A DNA stretch of 64,000 nucleotides from Romboutsia sp. CE17 (GCF_012317385.1 NZ_CP051144.1:1240001-1304000); one strand, 5' to 3'; positions 36,960-46,980 are shown, counted from the stretch's first letter. Notes: a model not told the origin generated them from the sequence alone. Made by a program: numbers and translations.

Positions 36960-37132
36960 ATTTTACTCTCCTTTGATGTAGAAAATTTCACTCTGTATTT
37001 ATAATTATAACAGATATCATTTAAGTAAACCTATTAATAATAATATTAAAACATATCCTTTTTTCATTTGTAAAAATTTTAATGTTGTGTTATAATTAAT
37101 CAGTTATCAAACAATAAGGAGGACAATTTAAT

Positions 37133-38956
37133 ATGTCAACAAAACATAAAGTTATTAACATCGCAGTTATAGCCCACGTTGATGCTGGTAAGTCAACTTT
37201 AGTTGATGCTTTCCTACATCAATCTGGAACATTTAGAGATAATGAAGTAGTTAAAGATTGTGTAATGGATAGTAATGACCTTGAAGCAGAAAGAGGTATA
37301 ACAATATATTCTAAGAACTGTTCTATAAACTACAAAGATTATAAAATAAATATAGTAGATACACCAGGACATAGTGACTTTTCATCTGAAGTTGAACGTG
37401 TTATAAAAACTGTTGATACTGTTATATTACTAGTAGATGCTAGCGAAGGTCCAATGCCTCAAACAAGATTCGTTTTACAAAAATCATTAGAAGCAGGTCT
37501 TAGACCAATACTATTTATAAATAAAATAGACAAACAAGATCAAAGAGCTGAAGAAGTTGTTGATGAAGTATTTGATTTATTTGTTGATTTAAATGCAAAT
37601 GATGAGCAATGTGAATTCCCTATAATATACGGTATAGCTAAGCAAGGTATAGCTAAAAGAGAGCTAGATGATGAAAGTACTGACTTATCACCTTTATTCG
37701 AAACTATAACTGATCATGTTAGTGCTTATCCTGATTATGATAGTGAGCCTTTACAATTACAAGTTTCTGCTCTTGCATATGATGATTATGTTGGTAGACT
37801 TGGTATAGGTAGAGTTTATAAAGGAACTGTTAAGAATGGTGAGCAAGTCTCTATATGCAAAGCTGATGGAAGTATCGCTAGAGGTAGAATAACTAAGCTT
37901 ACAGTTTATGAAGGATTAAATCAAATAGAAAAAGCTGAAGCTTATTCTGGTGATATAGTTGTTGTTGCTGGTATAGCTGATATATCTATAGGTGAAACTA
38001 TATGTAATTTAGAAAACCCACTACCAATGGAAATGATACACATAGAAGAACCTACTCTATCAATGAATTTCTTAGTTAACGACTCTCCATTCTGTGGTAA
38101 GAGTGGTAAATTTGTTACTACAAGACATATAAAAGATAGATTAGATAAAGAATTAGAAGTTAATGTTGGGCTTAAAGTTGAGCCAATGGATACTACTGAT
38201 GGATATAGAGTATCTGGACGTGGAGAACTTCATTTATCTATCCTTCTTGAAAACATGAGACGTGAAGGTTATGAAGTAGGTGTTTCTAAACCAGAGGTTT
38301 TAATGCATAAAGAAGACGGCAAGTTATTAGAACCTATGGAAAGAGTTATTGTTAACTGTCCAGAAGTTTACTCAGGTACTGTTATAAACAAATTAAACCT
38401 TAGAAAAGGTCTTATGGAATCTATGTCTATAGAAGGAGATTACGTAAAAATAGAATTCATAGCTCCAACTAGAGGATTATTAGGTTATAGAAGCGAATTT
38501 ATAAATGATACTCGTGGTGAAGGTACTCTAGTTCGTTCATTTGAAAGATATGAAGAACATAAAGGTGAAATACCAGGAAGAAGTAATGGAGTTTTAATAG
38601 CTCAAGGTGCAGGAACAACAATGGGATATGCTCTTAATGCTTTAAGTGAAAGAGCTCAAATGTTTGTAGATCCAGGTGTTGAGGTCTATGAAGGTATGAT
38701 AATAGGAATGAACTCTAGAAAAGAAGATATGGTTGTTAACCCTTGCAAAAATAAAAAGTTAACTAACGTTCGTGCTTCAGGTTCTGATGATGCTATAAAA
38801 TTACAACCTGCAAGAATATTTACACTTGAAGAAGCTCTAGAATTTATAGATGATGATGAATTAGTTGAAATAACTCCAGATTCTATAAGATTAAGAAAAA
38901 GATTCTTAAATGAGCATGATAGATTAAGATATAACAAATCTAGACAATCTAAATAA
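37133..38956 (+). CDS. typA: Translational GTPase TypA/BipA
   Basis: 607 residues, normal for TypA. G1 AHVDAGKST, switch region [10 protein letters not shown]3 DTPGHSDF, G4 NKID; then the domain II beta-barrel, EF-G-like domains and the TypA-specific C-terminal domain ([19 protein letters not shown]). A ribosome-associated GTPase for stress and cold growth and for 50S assembly. Start after AAGGAGGACAATTTAAT. Followed by a strong terminator. Confidence 0.96.
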   Translation: MSTKHKVINIAVIAHVDAGKSTLVDAFLHQSGTFRDNEVVKDCVMDSNDLEAERGITIYSKNCSINYKDYKINIVDTPGHSDFSSEVERVIKTVDTVILLVDASEGPMPQTRFVLQKSLEAGLRPILFINKIDKQDQRAEEVVDEVFDLFVDLNANDEQCEFPIIYGIAKQGIAKRELDDESTDLSPLFETITDHVSAYPDYDSEPLQLQVSALAYDDYVGRLGIGRVYKGTVKNGEQVSICKADGSIARGRITKLTVYEGLNQIEKAEAYSGDIVVVAGIADISIGETICNLENPLPMEMIHIEEPTLSMNFLVNDSPFCGKSGKFVTTRHIKDRLDKELEVNVGLKVEPMDTTDGYRVSGRGELHLSILLENMRREGYEVGVSKPEVLMHKEDGKLLEPMERVIVNCPEVYSGTVINKLNLRKGLMESMSIEGDYVKIEFIAPTRGLLGYRSEFINDTRGEGTLVRSFERYEEHKGEIPGRSNGVLIAQGAGTTMGYALNALSERAQMFVDPGVEVYEGMIIGMNSRKEDMVVNPCKNKKLTNVRASGSDDAIKLQPARIFTLEEALEFIDDDELVEITPDSIRLRKRFLNEHDRLRYNKSRQSK

Positions 38957-38962
38957 TATATA

Positions 38963-38996
38963 ATAAAAGGAATGCATGTTTATGCATTCCTTTTAT
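38963..38996 (+). terminator. Terminator after typA
   Basis: 15-bp perfect stem ATAAAAGGAATGCAT / ATGCATTCCTTTTAT with GTTT loop, ending in a T-rich tract. Confidence 0.88.
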
Positions 38997-39049
38997 TTTC
39001 TCATAATATATATTAACTTTAATTGATAATATCCTCTATGTAATGTCAT

Positions 39050-39148
39050 TTAATTATTTTCATCTAACAAGTTGTTTTCAGAAACATATGATAGCAATGT
39101 AAGTCCATACATTATAACAACTAATACTGCACTTATAAGTAAAATCAT
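39050..39148 (-). CDS. 32-residue single-span membrane peptide
   Basis: Short ORF with a near-perfect ribosome site (AAAAGGAGGAATAAAG, then ATG at 39146-39148). The product has one hydrophobic span, ILLISAVLVVIMYGLTLL, and a polar acidic tail ending DENN. The strength of the ribosome site against the AT-rich background supports translation. The layout recalls small regulatory membrane peptides such as KdpF, but I do not recognise a family and no large partner gene is adjacent. Confidence 0.6.
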   Translation of the reverse strand: MILLISAVLVVIMYGLTLLSYVSENNLLDENN

Positions 39149-39162
39149 TCTTTATTCCTCCT

Positions 39163-39519
39163 TTTGATATTATTATATCCATACTATGTGAATTATTTAT
39201 GAATTTAATTTGAATAATTTTTTTAATTATATATAAATATTTGTAATTATTATAAATTTATCTTAATTGTAAGTTATTATTATATTTTATGATATATAAA
39301 TTTTATAGTACTATTTACTTTATTATTTTATACAATTATTTATAGTTATATAATTTAATTTTTATAATTTATTTTATTGACACATTATTTTATTTACTCT
39401 ACTATATTAAAATAATCATTATTAAAAAATCTAATACTTAATAATATAGAAGATTTTTAATAAAAATTAAACACTATACTTAAACTAATATATAGTATTA
39501 TGAAGGGGGGGGATTTAAT
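39163..39519. other. AT-rich intergenic region upstream of thrC
   Basis: About 350 bp with almost no G or C. An imperfect hairpin (ATTAAAAAATCT at 39421-39432 with AGATTTTTAAT at 39451-39461) lies about 60 bp before thrC. I see no T-box specifier stem or known riboswitch. Confidence 0.45.
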
Positions 39520-41001
39520 ATGAAATTTATAAGTACTAGAGGAAATAAAGAAAGTATTACAGCATCTAAAGCTATTATTAAAGGAATTGCTGAAGATGGA
39601 GGTCTTTATGTTCCTTCTAAATTTCCAAATTTTAGAGATGAATTAAAAGAACTATGTAAGCTTGATTATTGCCAACTTACATTTTACATATTGCGCAATT
39701 TTTTAAGCGATTTTACAGATGAAGAATTAAAATATTGTATTAACTCTGCATATAGGTCAACGTTTTCTACTGAAGAAATCACACCTATTACTAAAATAGA
39801 TAAAGATTACTTTCTAGAGTTATACCATGGTCCAACTCTAGCTTTTAAAGACATTGCTCTTTCACTTATGCCCTATTTGTTAGAAGTAGCAATTAATAAA
39901 AATAATTTAGATAAAGATATTCTTATATTAACTGCTACATCTGGAGATACAGGAAAAGCCGCTTTAGAAGGTTTTAAAAATCTAGATAGGATTAAAATAT
40001 CAGTATTTTTCCCAGAGGATGGTGTTAGCGATATACAAAAACTACAAATGAAGACTCAAGAAGGTAAGAATGTATTCGTCTGTGGTATAAAAGGAAATTT
40101 TGATGATGCCCAATCAGGAGTAAAAAATATTTTTTCTAATCTCGCATTTAATAAATATTTAAATGAAAATGGATATCTACTATCTTCTGCTAATTCTATT
40201 AATATCGGAAGATTAATCCCTCAAATAATATATTATTTTTATTCTTATTTTAAATTATACAATAAAAATGAGATTAACTTATTTGATAAGGTTAACTATG
40301 TAGTACCAAGTGGTAATTTCGGAAATATCCTTGCAGGTTACTATGCTAAAGAAATGGGACTCCCTATAAATAAATTAATTTGTGCTTCTAATGAAAATAA
40401 AGTATTATATGACTTTTTTGAAACTGGTCAATATGATATAAATAGAGACCTAGTATTAACAACTTCTCCATCTATGGACATACTTATATCAAGTAACCTT
40501 GAAAGATTATTGTTTGAATCTTGCAATAGAGATTCTAAAATGATAAATGCACTTTATAAAAGTCTTTATAATAATGGATTTTACAAAATATCAAATCTTA
40601 TGAAAGATAATTTAAAATCCTTTTGTAGCTATTATGCTTCTGAAGATGATGTTAACAAATCAATTAAGCATGTTTTTGAAAACTATAACTATCTTATAGA
40701 TACTCATACTGCAGTAGCTTATTCGGCGCTTCAAGAATATAAAAGTTCTACCCAGGATAAAAGTAAATCTATTATTTTAAGTACAGCTAGTCCTTATAAA
40801 TTTTCAACTGATGTTCTAAATGCTATAGGATATAAAGTTAATGATGAAAATTATTTTAATTCAATTGATAAACTATCTATTATTACTAAGACGGCTATTC
40901 CTAATCCTATAAATGATCTTAAGGGTAAAAAAATAATTCATAATAGTACTTATGAAAAAAATGATTTAGAGTTATCAATAAAAAACTTTTTAGAAATTTA
41001 G
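39520..41001 (+). CDS. thrC: Threonine synthase
   Basis: PLP enzyme converting O-phosphohomoserine to threonine. 493 residues: the long form with the N-terminal domain (ISTRGNKESITASKAIIKG, EDGGLYVP). PLP Lys110 is in HGPTLAFKDIA; TATSGDTGKAALEGF binds the PLP phosphate. Start after GAAGGGGGGGGATTTAAT. Its stop is followed directly by thrB. hom and the aspartokinase are not in this operon. Confidence 0.94.
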   Translation: MKFISTRGNKESITASKAIIKGIAEDGGLYVPSKFPNFRDELKELCKLDYCQLTFYILRNFLSDFTDEELKYCINSAYRSTFSTEEITPITKIDKDYFLELYHGPTLAFKDIALSLMPYLLEVAINKNNLDKDILILTATSGDTGKAALEGFKNLDRIKISVFFPEDGVSDIQKLQMKTQEGKNVFVCGIKGNFDDAQSGVKNIFSNLAFNKYLNENGYLLSSANSINIGRLIPQIIYYFYSYFKLYNKNEINLFDKVNYVVPSGNFGNILAGYYAKEMGLPINKLICASNENKVLYDFFETGQYDINRDLVLTTSPSMDILISSNLERLLFESCNRDSKMINALYKSLYNNGFYKISNLMKDNLKSFCSYYASEDDVNKSIKHVFENYNYLIDTHTAVAYSALQEYKSSTQDKSKSIILSTASPYKFSTDVLNAIGYKVNDENYFNSIDKLSIITKTAIPNPINDLKGKKIIHNSTYEKNDLELSIKNFLEI

Positions 41002-41010
41002 GTGATTATA

Positions 41011-41904
41011 TTGTTAGAAATAATTGTTCCTGCAACGAGTGCTAATATTGGTCCAGGATTTGATACTCTTGGTTTAGCATTAAATATATACAATAAATTT
41101 TATATAACTGAAATAAATGAAGGTCTCGAAATTATAGGTTGCGATGATAAGTATAAAAACGAAGATAATTTAGTTTATAAATCAATACAATATTTTTATA
41201 AAAAAGTAAAGCCGCATAAAAATCTATGTGGGCTAAAAATTGAAATTGTAAATGACATTCCAATATGTAGAGGTCTTGGCAGTAGTGCTACTTGTATAGT
41301 TGCCGGTATTCTAGCTGCAAATATATTATCTGAATCAAATTTAAGTAAACATGAACTACTTAAAATAGCTACAGAAATAGAAGGTCATCCTGATAATATT
41401 GCTCCAGCTTTATTTGGGAATTTAGTTGTATCTATTATGGAAAATAATGATGTGTATTATGACATAATAGATTTTCCTGAGGATCTTAGTTTTTGTGCAC
41501 TTATTCCCGATTTTGAATTATCAACTTCTTTATCTCGCGATGTTCTTCCTAAAAAAATTAAATTTAGTGATGGTGTTTATAACTTAAGTAGATCCTCCCT
41601 ACTAATTTCTTCTATTATGAATAGAAATTTCGATTTAATTAAATTTGCTTGCAAAGACAAATTACATCAGGATTATAGAGGTCCTTTGATTAATAATTAT
41701 GATGATATAGTAAGTGAATCTATTAATCTAGGATCTTTAGGAGTATTTTTAAGCGGTGCTGGACCTACAATTCTGTGTATTATCAAAGATGCAGACAATA
41801 CATTTATAAATGATATTAAATCATTTATTTCTACGCTTGATTCAAAATGGGAAGTAAAGCATCTTAAGTGTGATAAAAGAGGATCTATAGTAAACATATT
41901 ATAA
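41011..41904 (+). CDS. thrB: Homoserine kinase
   Basis: GHMP-family kinase that phosphorylates homoserine. 297 residues from the TTG at 41011 (LEIIVPATSANIGPGFDT), chosen because AGGTGA lies 5-6 nt upstream and this is the canonical ThrB N-terminus; a GTG at 41002 right after the thrC stop is an alternative. ATP loop PICRGLGSSATCIVAG, C-terminal GVFLSGAGPTI. Translationally coupled to thrC. Confidence 0.93.
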   Translation: MLEIIVPATSANIGPGFDTLGLALNIYNKFYITEINEGLEIIGCDDKYKNEDNLVYKSIQYFYKKVKPHKNLCGLKIEIVNDIPICRGLGSSATCIVAGILAANILSESNLSKHELLKIATEIEGHPDNIAPALFGNLVVSIMENNDVYYDIIDFPEDLSFCALIPDFELSTSLSRDVLPKKIKFSDGVYNLSRSSLLISSIMNRNFDLIKFACKDKLHQDYRGPLINNYDDIVSESINLGSLGVFLSGAGPTILCIIKDADNTFINDIKSFISTLDSKWEVKHLKCDKRGSIVNIL

Positions 41905-41918
41905 TCTTTATTATTGAT

Positions 41919-41973
41919 AAAAACTAAAGAAAGTTTGATATTTACTAATTTTATCTAACTCTCTTTAGTTTTT
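41919..41973 (+). terminator. Terminator after thrB
   Basis: Arms AAAAACTAAAGA...and TCTTTAGTTTTTT with a mismatch near the top, a large AT loop and a T-run on the plus strand. Confidence 0.7.
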
Positions 41974-42390
41974 TATTCAAAATATGCAAAACCAATTTTT
42001 CTATAATGTCTATATGTCATGAGTCAATAGTTTTCATATTGACTATATTCTATATATAATAGTGCATTTCTTTTTTATTAATTAAATTATTATAATTCCC
42101 TTTAGATTCATCGTAAAGTTAAAATCCAATACATCTAATACTATTTTTTTATTTTCTCAATAAATTAAATAATCCCATACCACCTTTATTTTCAGCCATC
42201 CATATTATCAATTTTACTGTGATTTATATTAGATAAAATAATATTTAAAGACTTAATTAAATAAACTAAGTATCAATTCAAATTTTCTTTATCTAAAAAA
42301 TATATTGAAACTCTTCTCTAAAAATGCTAAATTAGATAATGGAATACTAATTATTCTTAAATACTAAAAATAAATTGGGAGTGATGATAA
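41974..42390. other. Intergenic region before the corA leader
   Basis: About 415 bp, AT-rich. I see no convincing gene. On the minus strand a 16-codon ORF (ATG at about 42198) reads MAENKGGMGLFNLLRK but has no ribosome site. A corA promoter must lie here or just downstream, but none stands out. Confidence 0.4.
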
Positions 42391-42453
42391 ATGGACCATA
42401 GTCCCTGGCGGGCTGTTTCATTCATCATTCAATATTATGTAGATAAATACTAA
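42391..42453 (+). CDS. 20-codon leader ORF upstream of corA
   Basis: ATG at 42391 preceded by GGGAGTGATGATAA, encoding MDHSPWRAVSFIIQYYVDKY and stopping at TAA 42451-42453. Its first half is unusually G+C-rich for this window (GTCCCTGGCGGGCTG) and contains HSPWR, which a ribosome might read slowly. Its second half overlaps the left arm of a 20-bp stem with the corA 5' region. I infer a regulatory leader peptide for the Mg2+/metal transporter; a peptide function of its own is not excluded. Confidence 0.6.
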   Translation: MDHSPWRAVSFIIQYYVDKY

Positions 42454-42507
42454 TTCATCTTTTATTTTATATAAATTAGTCATTTAATACATAATATTAA
42501 ATGATGA
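42422..42507 (+). promoter_or_regulatory. Alternative hairpins in the corA leader
   Basis: 42422-42441 (TCATCATTCAATATTATGTA) pairs with 42488-42507 over 20 bp with one C-A mismatch. A competing local hairpin uses TCATTTAAT (42480-42488) with ATTAAATGA (42496-42504). The long stem includes leader codons 11-17, so a ribosome on the leader ORF would block it. This is the layout of translation-coupled attenuators. corA starts 35 nt after the stem, behind AAAGGATGTGTTGCC. Confidence 0.6.
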
Positions 42508-42541
42508 GATTTGTATAAAACTGAATAAAGGATGTGTTGCC

Positions 42542-43477
42542 ATGATAAGATACTATAAAACTATTGACTCTAAATTAGAAAAACTTACTTCCTTTGAAAG
42601 TGGATGTTGGATAAATCTTGTTGAGCCTAATCAAAGTGAAATACATGAAATATCAGAATTATTGAACCTAGATGTTGATAGTATAAATGCTGCTCTAGAT
42701 GAAGAAGAACGCTCTAGAATTGAAGTTGAAGATAATCATACTCTTATTCTCATAGATATACCTATTGATGAAAGTGATGCATCATCATCTCATTATAGTA
42801 CAATACCATTAGGTATTATTATGTTAGATGACGCCATTTTAACAGTATGCACTGCACAAACAAAAATCTTAAATGACTTTATTGTTGGTCATATAAGGGA
42901 TTTCTATACTTATATGAAAACACGTTTTATTCTTCAAATACTTTATAAAAATGCTACTTATTACTTGTTATATCTAAGAAGAATAAACAAAATGACTACT
43001 GTTATTGAGCGTGAAATCTATAATTCAATGCAAAATAAAGAACTAATTCAATTATTAGAGCTTGAAAAATCTTTAGTATATTTCTCTACGTCATTAAAAG
43101 CAATAGAACTTGTTCTTAATAAAATGGTTAGAACTCCTAGTATTAAGAGATATGAGGAAGATGAAGATTTATTAGAGGATGTTATAGTTGAAAATAGACA
43201 GGCTCTAGAGATGGCTACTATATATGGAGATATATTAAGTAGAATCATGGATGCCTTTAGTGCAATAATAAGTAACAACCAAAATACTGTTATGCAATTT
43301 TTAACAGTTGTCACATTAATTATGGCTATTCCAACCATTGTTTCTGGTTTCTTTGGAATGAATGTACCAGGAATACCATTTGAGAATAATCCTAATGGCT
43401 TTTGGATTACATTACTTATTACATGTATAATTTGCTTGATTATAACTTTATTTATGTCTAGAAAAAAATTATTGTAA
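42542..43477 (+). CDS. corA: CorA-family Mg2+/divalent cation transporter
   Basis: 311 residues: N-terminal cytosolic alpha/beta domain, long helical stalk, and two C-terminal membrane spans (about 250-270 and 288-305) with the CorA signature GMN at 272-274 (FFGMNVPGIPF). Forms a pentameric channel for Mg2+ or, in some relatives, Co2+ or Zn2+. It is preceded by the unusual leader at 42391-42507 and followed by a hairpin terminator. Confidence 0.92.
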   Translation: MIRYYKTIDSKLEKLTSFESGCWINLVEPNQSEIHEISELLNLDVDSINAALDEEERSRIEVEDNHTLILIDIPIDESDASSSHYSTIPLGIIMLDDAILTVCTAQTKILNDFIVGHIRDFYTYMKTRFILQILYKNATYYLLYLRRINKMTTVIEREIYNSMQNKELIQLLELEKSLVYFSTSLKAIELVLNKMVRTPSIKRYEEDEDLLEDVIVENRQALEMATIYGDILSRIMDAFSAIISNNQNTVMQFLTVVTLIMAIPTIVSGFFGMNVPGIPFENNPNGFWITLLITCIICLIITLFMSRKKLL

Positions 43478-43502
43478 AATATAAGTATATATACTTGATA
43501 AC

Positions 43503-43542
43503 AAGACCTTCAAGACAAATTATGATTTGTTTTAAAGGTCTT
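43503..43542 (+). terminator. Terminator after corA
   Basis: 18-bp arms AAGACCTTCAAGACAAAT / ATTTGTTTTAAAGGTCTT with one mismatch and one G-U pair, loop TATG, then ATTTAGTTTT. Confidence 0.78.
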
Positions 43543-43593
43543 ATTTAGTTTTATATATCGTCTATATGGTATATTTACTTATAGAGGATTTAT

Positions 43594-45456
43594 TTAGCTT
43601 TTTATTATCATTTCTTTTCTAATGCCATTAAATTCATCCTCTAAATTTTCATTAACTTCTAGAACGTATCCAGGAACATATTCTTCTTCATCTTTATCTT
43701 CAATTTTTTTATTTTCATCAAAGTTTACAATTAATACTTCATCTAAATTTATATTAATATTTGGCATAGAATCTATAATATGTTTACTTTCTAAAAAATT
43801 TTCATTTGATAAGTTTTTATAAATATCAAAACTTTTCTTATAATAAATACTAGCTAACATATATTCACATTTCTTATTTCCAAGCTTCATACCTTCAGCA
43901 TAATACTTTTCAGCTTCATCATAGGAATTTAACTTAAAGCTAAGTTGACCTAAGTTAAATATAGATTCAATGCAACCATTATTTCTTGCTTTATCATACC
44001 AAAATTTTGCATTAGTATAATCATTGTAATAAATATGATAAATTACACCTACCATGTGCTGAGAATATAAATTATCTTCATTTGCTGTAACTTCAAACAT
44101 CTTTTTAGCTTCTTCATAGTTTTCTTCTTCATAATAAATTCTACCTAAATGTATTCTAGAATTTAAATGATTATTTTCTACAGCTTTAATAAAATACTCT
44201 TTGGCTTCTTCCTTATTACCTTGTTTTTCATATATACAGCCTAATTTATAGTTTGAAAATACATCATTATTATCAGATGCTTTCTTATACCATATTATAG
44301 CTTCTTCAATTCTATCAATTTCTTCATATATCTTAGCTAATTTTATTTGACAAGATATCGAATCAAAGTTTCTTAAATAATAAGAAATCGCTCTTTCAAT
44401 ATCATTTATCTTATAGTATAAATCAGCTATATTTTCTATTGATATTTTACATCCATCCGCTATAGCATCTTCATAATAACTAATAGCCTTTGTATAATTT
44501 TCTTCTTCAAAATATAAACCTGCTAAATTATTTTTTGCATCTATATAATTGTCATTAGATGCCATTTCATAATACGTCTTCGCACTCTCAATCTCATTCT
44601 CTCTATTGTATAAATTAGCTAATTTAAACTTTGCCAAAGTATAATTACCTTCTATTGCCCTTTCATAATATTCTATAGCATCTTCTATACTATTTTCTTT
44701 ATCATAAATTCCAGCTAATCTATATTGAGACTTAATATTCCCCCTATCAGCAGCCCTTTTATAGTATTTCTTAGCCTCTTCATAATCCTTTTGAATCTCC
44801 ATTATAAGACCTAAGTTAAAACATGCTTTTAAATCAGATTCTTTGTAAAGTTGTTTATATAAAGATATAGAATCTTTTATATCTTCATCTTGGTTTAATA
44901 CTGCTAAATTATATTTACAATTATTCTCTTGTAAAACCGATCCTTTTTTATAAAATTCTTTAGCTTCACTTAGCCTATTTATTAAATTATATAAAAGCGC
45001 TAGGTTAAAGCATGCAACACCCAAATTATTATTAGCAGCTTCTTTTAACCACTTTTCGCTTCTCACATAATCCTTTAAATAAAAATGTACAACGCCTAAA
45101 TTATTTTGACCTGACAAGTCACCTAATAACGCTATTTTTTCATACCAATAAAGCGCATATTCATATCCTTCTATATCATAATACATATTTCCTAAATCAA
45201 ATGCAGCCTCTTCATATCCATTTTTATATGACATTTTTAACCATTTTTCAGCTTCATGATATTGTTTTTTATTCTTATAAATATTACCTAAAGTATACTG
45301 CGCTTTTACATGACCTTCTTCTGCAGCTTCTTTATATATCTCTATTGCTTTATCTAATTTTCCAACTTTTTCATAAAAAGCTCCCTTAGCATAACCTAAC
45401 TTCGGATCATTAGGTAATTCTTTTATCTTTTCTATAGAAAACTTTGTATTTATCAT
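43594..45456 (-). CDS. Large TPR/Sel1-repeat protein
   Basis: 620 residues made almost entirely of about sixteen 34-36-residue helix-turn-helix repeats with the pattern A.Y.LG.IY....Y.EA..WY..A, e.g. AQYTLGNIYKNKKQYHEAEK and SNYKLGCIYEKQGNKEEAKE. No signal peptide or membrane segment, so it is a cytoplasmic scaffold. The last 60 residues are acidic and unrelated. Sel1/TPR solenoids mediate protein-protein contacts; the partner is unknown. ATG after AGGGAGTTAGTT. It stands alone. Confidence 0.82.
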   Translation of the reverse strand: MINTKFSIEKIKELPNDPKLGYAKGAFYEKVGKLDKAIEIYKEAAEEGHVKAQYTLGNIYKNKKQYHEAEKWLKMSYKNGYEEAAFDLGNMYYDIEGYEYALYWYEKIALLGDLSGQNNLGVVHFYLKDYVRSEKWLKEAANNNLGVACFNLALLYNLINRLSEAKEFYKKGSVLQENNCKYNLAVLNQDEDIKDSISLYKQLYKESDLKACFNLGLIMEIQKDYEEAKKYYKRAADRGNIKSQYRLAGIYDKENSIEDAIEYYERAIEGNYTLAKFKLANLYNRENEIESAKTYYEMASNDNYIDAKNNLAGLYFEEENYTKAISYYEDAIADGCKISIENIADLYYKINDIERAISYYLRNFDSISCQIKLAKIYEEIDRIEEAIIWYKKASDNNDVFSNYKLGCIYEKQGNKEEAKEYFIKAVENNHLNSRIHLGRIYYEEENYEEAKKMFEVTANEDNLYSQHMVGVIYHIYYNDYTNAKFWYDKARNNGCIESIFNLGQLSFKLNSYDEAEKYYAEGMKLGNKKCEYMLASIYYKKSFDIYKNLSNENFLESKHIIDSMPNININLDEVLIVNFDENKKIEDKDEEEYVPGYVLEVNENLEDEFNGIRKEMIIKS

Positions 45457-45864
45457 AACTAACTCCCTACTATTATATCTTTTAATATACTTATTATATA
45501 ATACATTTTATAATTTCATATCTTTTTGATTTTTTTGTAAGAATATTGTAATAATCCGCTTATAAAACATTTTATATACATATTCTATGTAATTAAATAT
45601 ATTATTATAAAACAAAATAGGAATATTTCAAGATTAATTAATATTAAATAATTAACTTGATATATCCCTATAAAATTAATAAAATCAAACATATTTAAGT
45701 GCTATCACTATATTTATTATATACTTATAAGATTTAAATATTAATCATTTTTTACTTTGAATTTATGTATCAACACTTAACAACTAACTTAAACTTTGGG
45801 CCTATACATAATAAGTAAAGTAATTACTATAAGTCTATAATTTAACACACATCTAATAAATCAA
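45457..45864. other. AT-rich intergenic region
   Basis: About 400 bp between the TPR gene and the anchored coiled-coil gene, both on the minus strand. I see no ORF with a ribosome site, no strong hairpin and no recognisable RNA element. It must contain the TPR gene promoter. Confidence 0.45.
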
Positions 45865-46581
45865 TTATTCTGCAAATAAAAACTCTTCTTGTTCATTTAT
45901 ATTATTTACTTTTGTACTACTACCATCATATATTATGTATTCTGTATCAGATTTATTATGATTATTATTTAACTCTATGTACTTATCAACTTTATTATAT
46001 CTTATTCTTGTCAAAACTAATTCATTATTATTATTTTTTTCAAATGTTAAAGATACATTATCTCCTTCATACTCATCTTTTAAAGTAATTTCTTTATCAT
46101 TTTCATTTATTTCATATTGATATCCAAAAGTATCTAAAATTGCATAAAATTCTTCATAGTTTACATATCCTAAACTATATGCATATGATCTATATAATTT
46201 TTCATAAATATCAGTAGTAGTTATTTTTACTTCGTCTAACTTTTTCTTCTCTTCTTGTAATGTTTCTATATAACTTATTACTTGTTCTTTTTCCTCTTCA
46301 TTTAAATCTATAAAAGATTTATTTTCTTCAATTTTTTTATTTAGCTCATCTACTTTATCATTTGCATTAGTTAACTGTAATTGTATCTTCTCATTAATAG
46401 CTTTAATTTCTTTTAACTCTGACTTTTTAACGTGCCCTATTGGAAGTATTAATCCTATAATTAACCCCACTATTAAACCTAAAGAACCCACAGTTAGCAA
46501 AATTTCTATTCGTTTTTTTACTATTTTTTCCCTATTTATTTTCTTTTTTTTATTATTAACTTGTCTGTTTCTTTTATCCAA
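45865..46581 (-). CDS. Membrane-anchored coiled-coil protein of unknown function
   Basis: 238 residues: very basic N-terminus (KKKKINREKIVKKR), one membrane span (about 28-48), a coiled coil (about 52-115), then a small mixed domain. The N-in orientation would put the C-terminal part outside. I do not recognise a family. The start is TTG (46579-46581) after AGGAGG with a 9-nt spacer. Confidence 0.65.
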   Translation of the reverse strand: MDKRNRQVNNKKKKINREKIVKKRIEILLTVGSLGLIVGLIIGLILPIGHVKKSELKEIKAINEKIQLQLTNANDKVDELNKKIEENKSFIDLNEEEKEQVISYIETLQEEKKKLDEVKITTTDIYEKLYRSYAYSLGYVNYEEFYAILDTFGYQYEINENDKEITLKDEYEGDNVSLTFEKNNNNELVLTRIRYNKVDKYIELNNNHNKSDTEYIIYDGSSTKVNNINEQEEFLFAE

Positions 46582-46812
46582 AGTTGAAATCCTCCTAATT
46601 ATAAACTACTTAACTAATTATACTAAATTATAAAATATTTTTGAAATAATTTTTTAAAATTTTACTTTTTAATTAATAATTCTTTTATATATTAATATAA
46701 AATCTACATATTAGTTACAAATTTAAAATAAATTAGAAATTATAACCTAACTATTATATAATATTTATATATTTTAAATATATCTCAAATTAATTTGATA
46801 GGAGGAAGTTTT

Positions 46813-46974
46813 ATGGATATTAGCTCTATTGATATTAATCTAATATCTAGATTATGTATCTTTATAATTTTATTTGGTCTTACGATTAAGGCTATAAAAC
46901 TTATTTCTGGATTAACCTTTAAAATTGCATCTATCATATTAATATTATTACTTTTATATAAAATGTTCATATAA
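46813..46974 (+). CDS. 53-residue two-span membrane protein
   Basis: ATG at 46813 with a textbook ribosome site (AGGAGG, 7-nt spacer), 53 codons, then a terminator at 46981. The product starts MDISSIDINLISRLCIFIIL and has two hydrophobic segments (about 14-24 and 34-50). No family recognised. Opposite-strand frames here lack a ribosome site, so I take this as the real gene. Confidence 0.65.
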   Translation: MDISSIDINLISRLCIFIILFGLTIKAIKLISGLTFKIASIILILLLLYKMFI

Positions 46975-46980
46975 ATTAGG

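Noticed and set aside
39163-39519. T-box or amino-acid riboswitch upstream of thrC
   Set aside because: No conserved T-box sequence, specifier stem or terminator/antiterminator pair could be found in this AT-rich stretch.
42180-42240. 16-codon minus-strand ORF (MAENKGGMGLFNLLRK)
   Set aside because: No ribosome site and no terminator; too short to support.
42361-42541. Known Mg2+ (M-box) or NiCo riboswitch before corA
   Set aside because: The region is too short and lacks the conserved junction elements I know; the ORF-plus-stem model fits better.
46785-46970. Minus-strand 61-codon frame opposite the 53-residue membrane protein
   Set aside because: No ribosome site; the plus-strand ORF has AGGAGG and a terminator.
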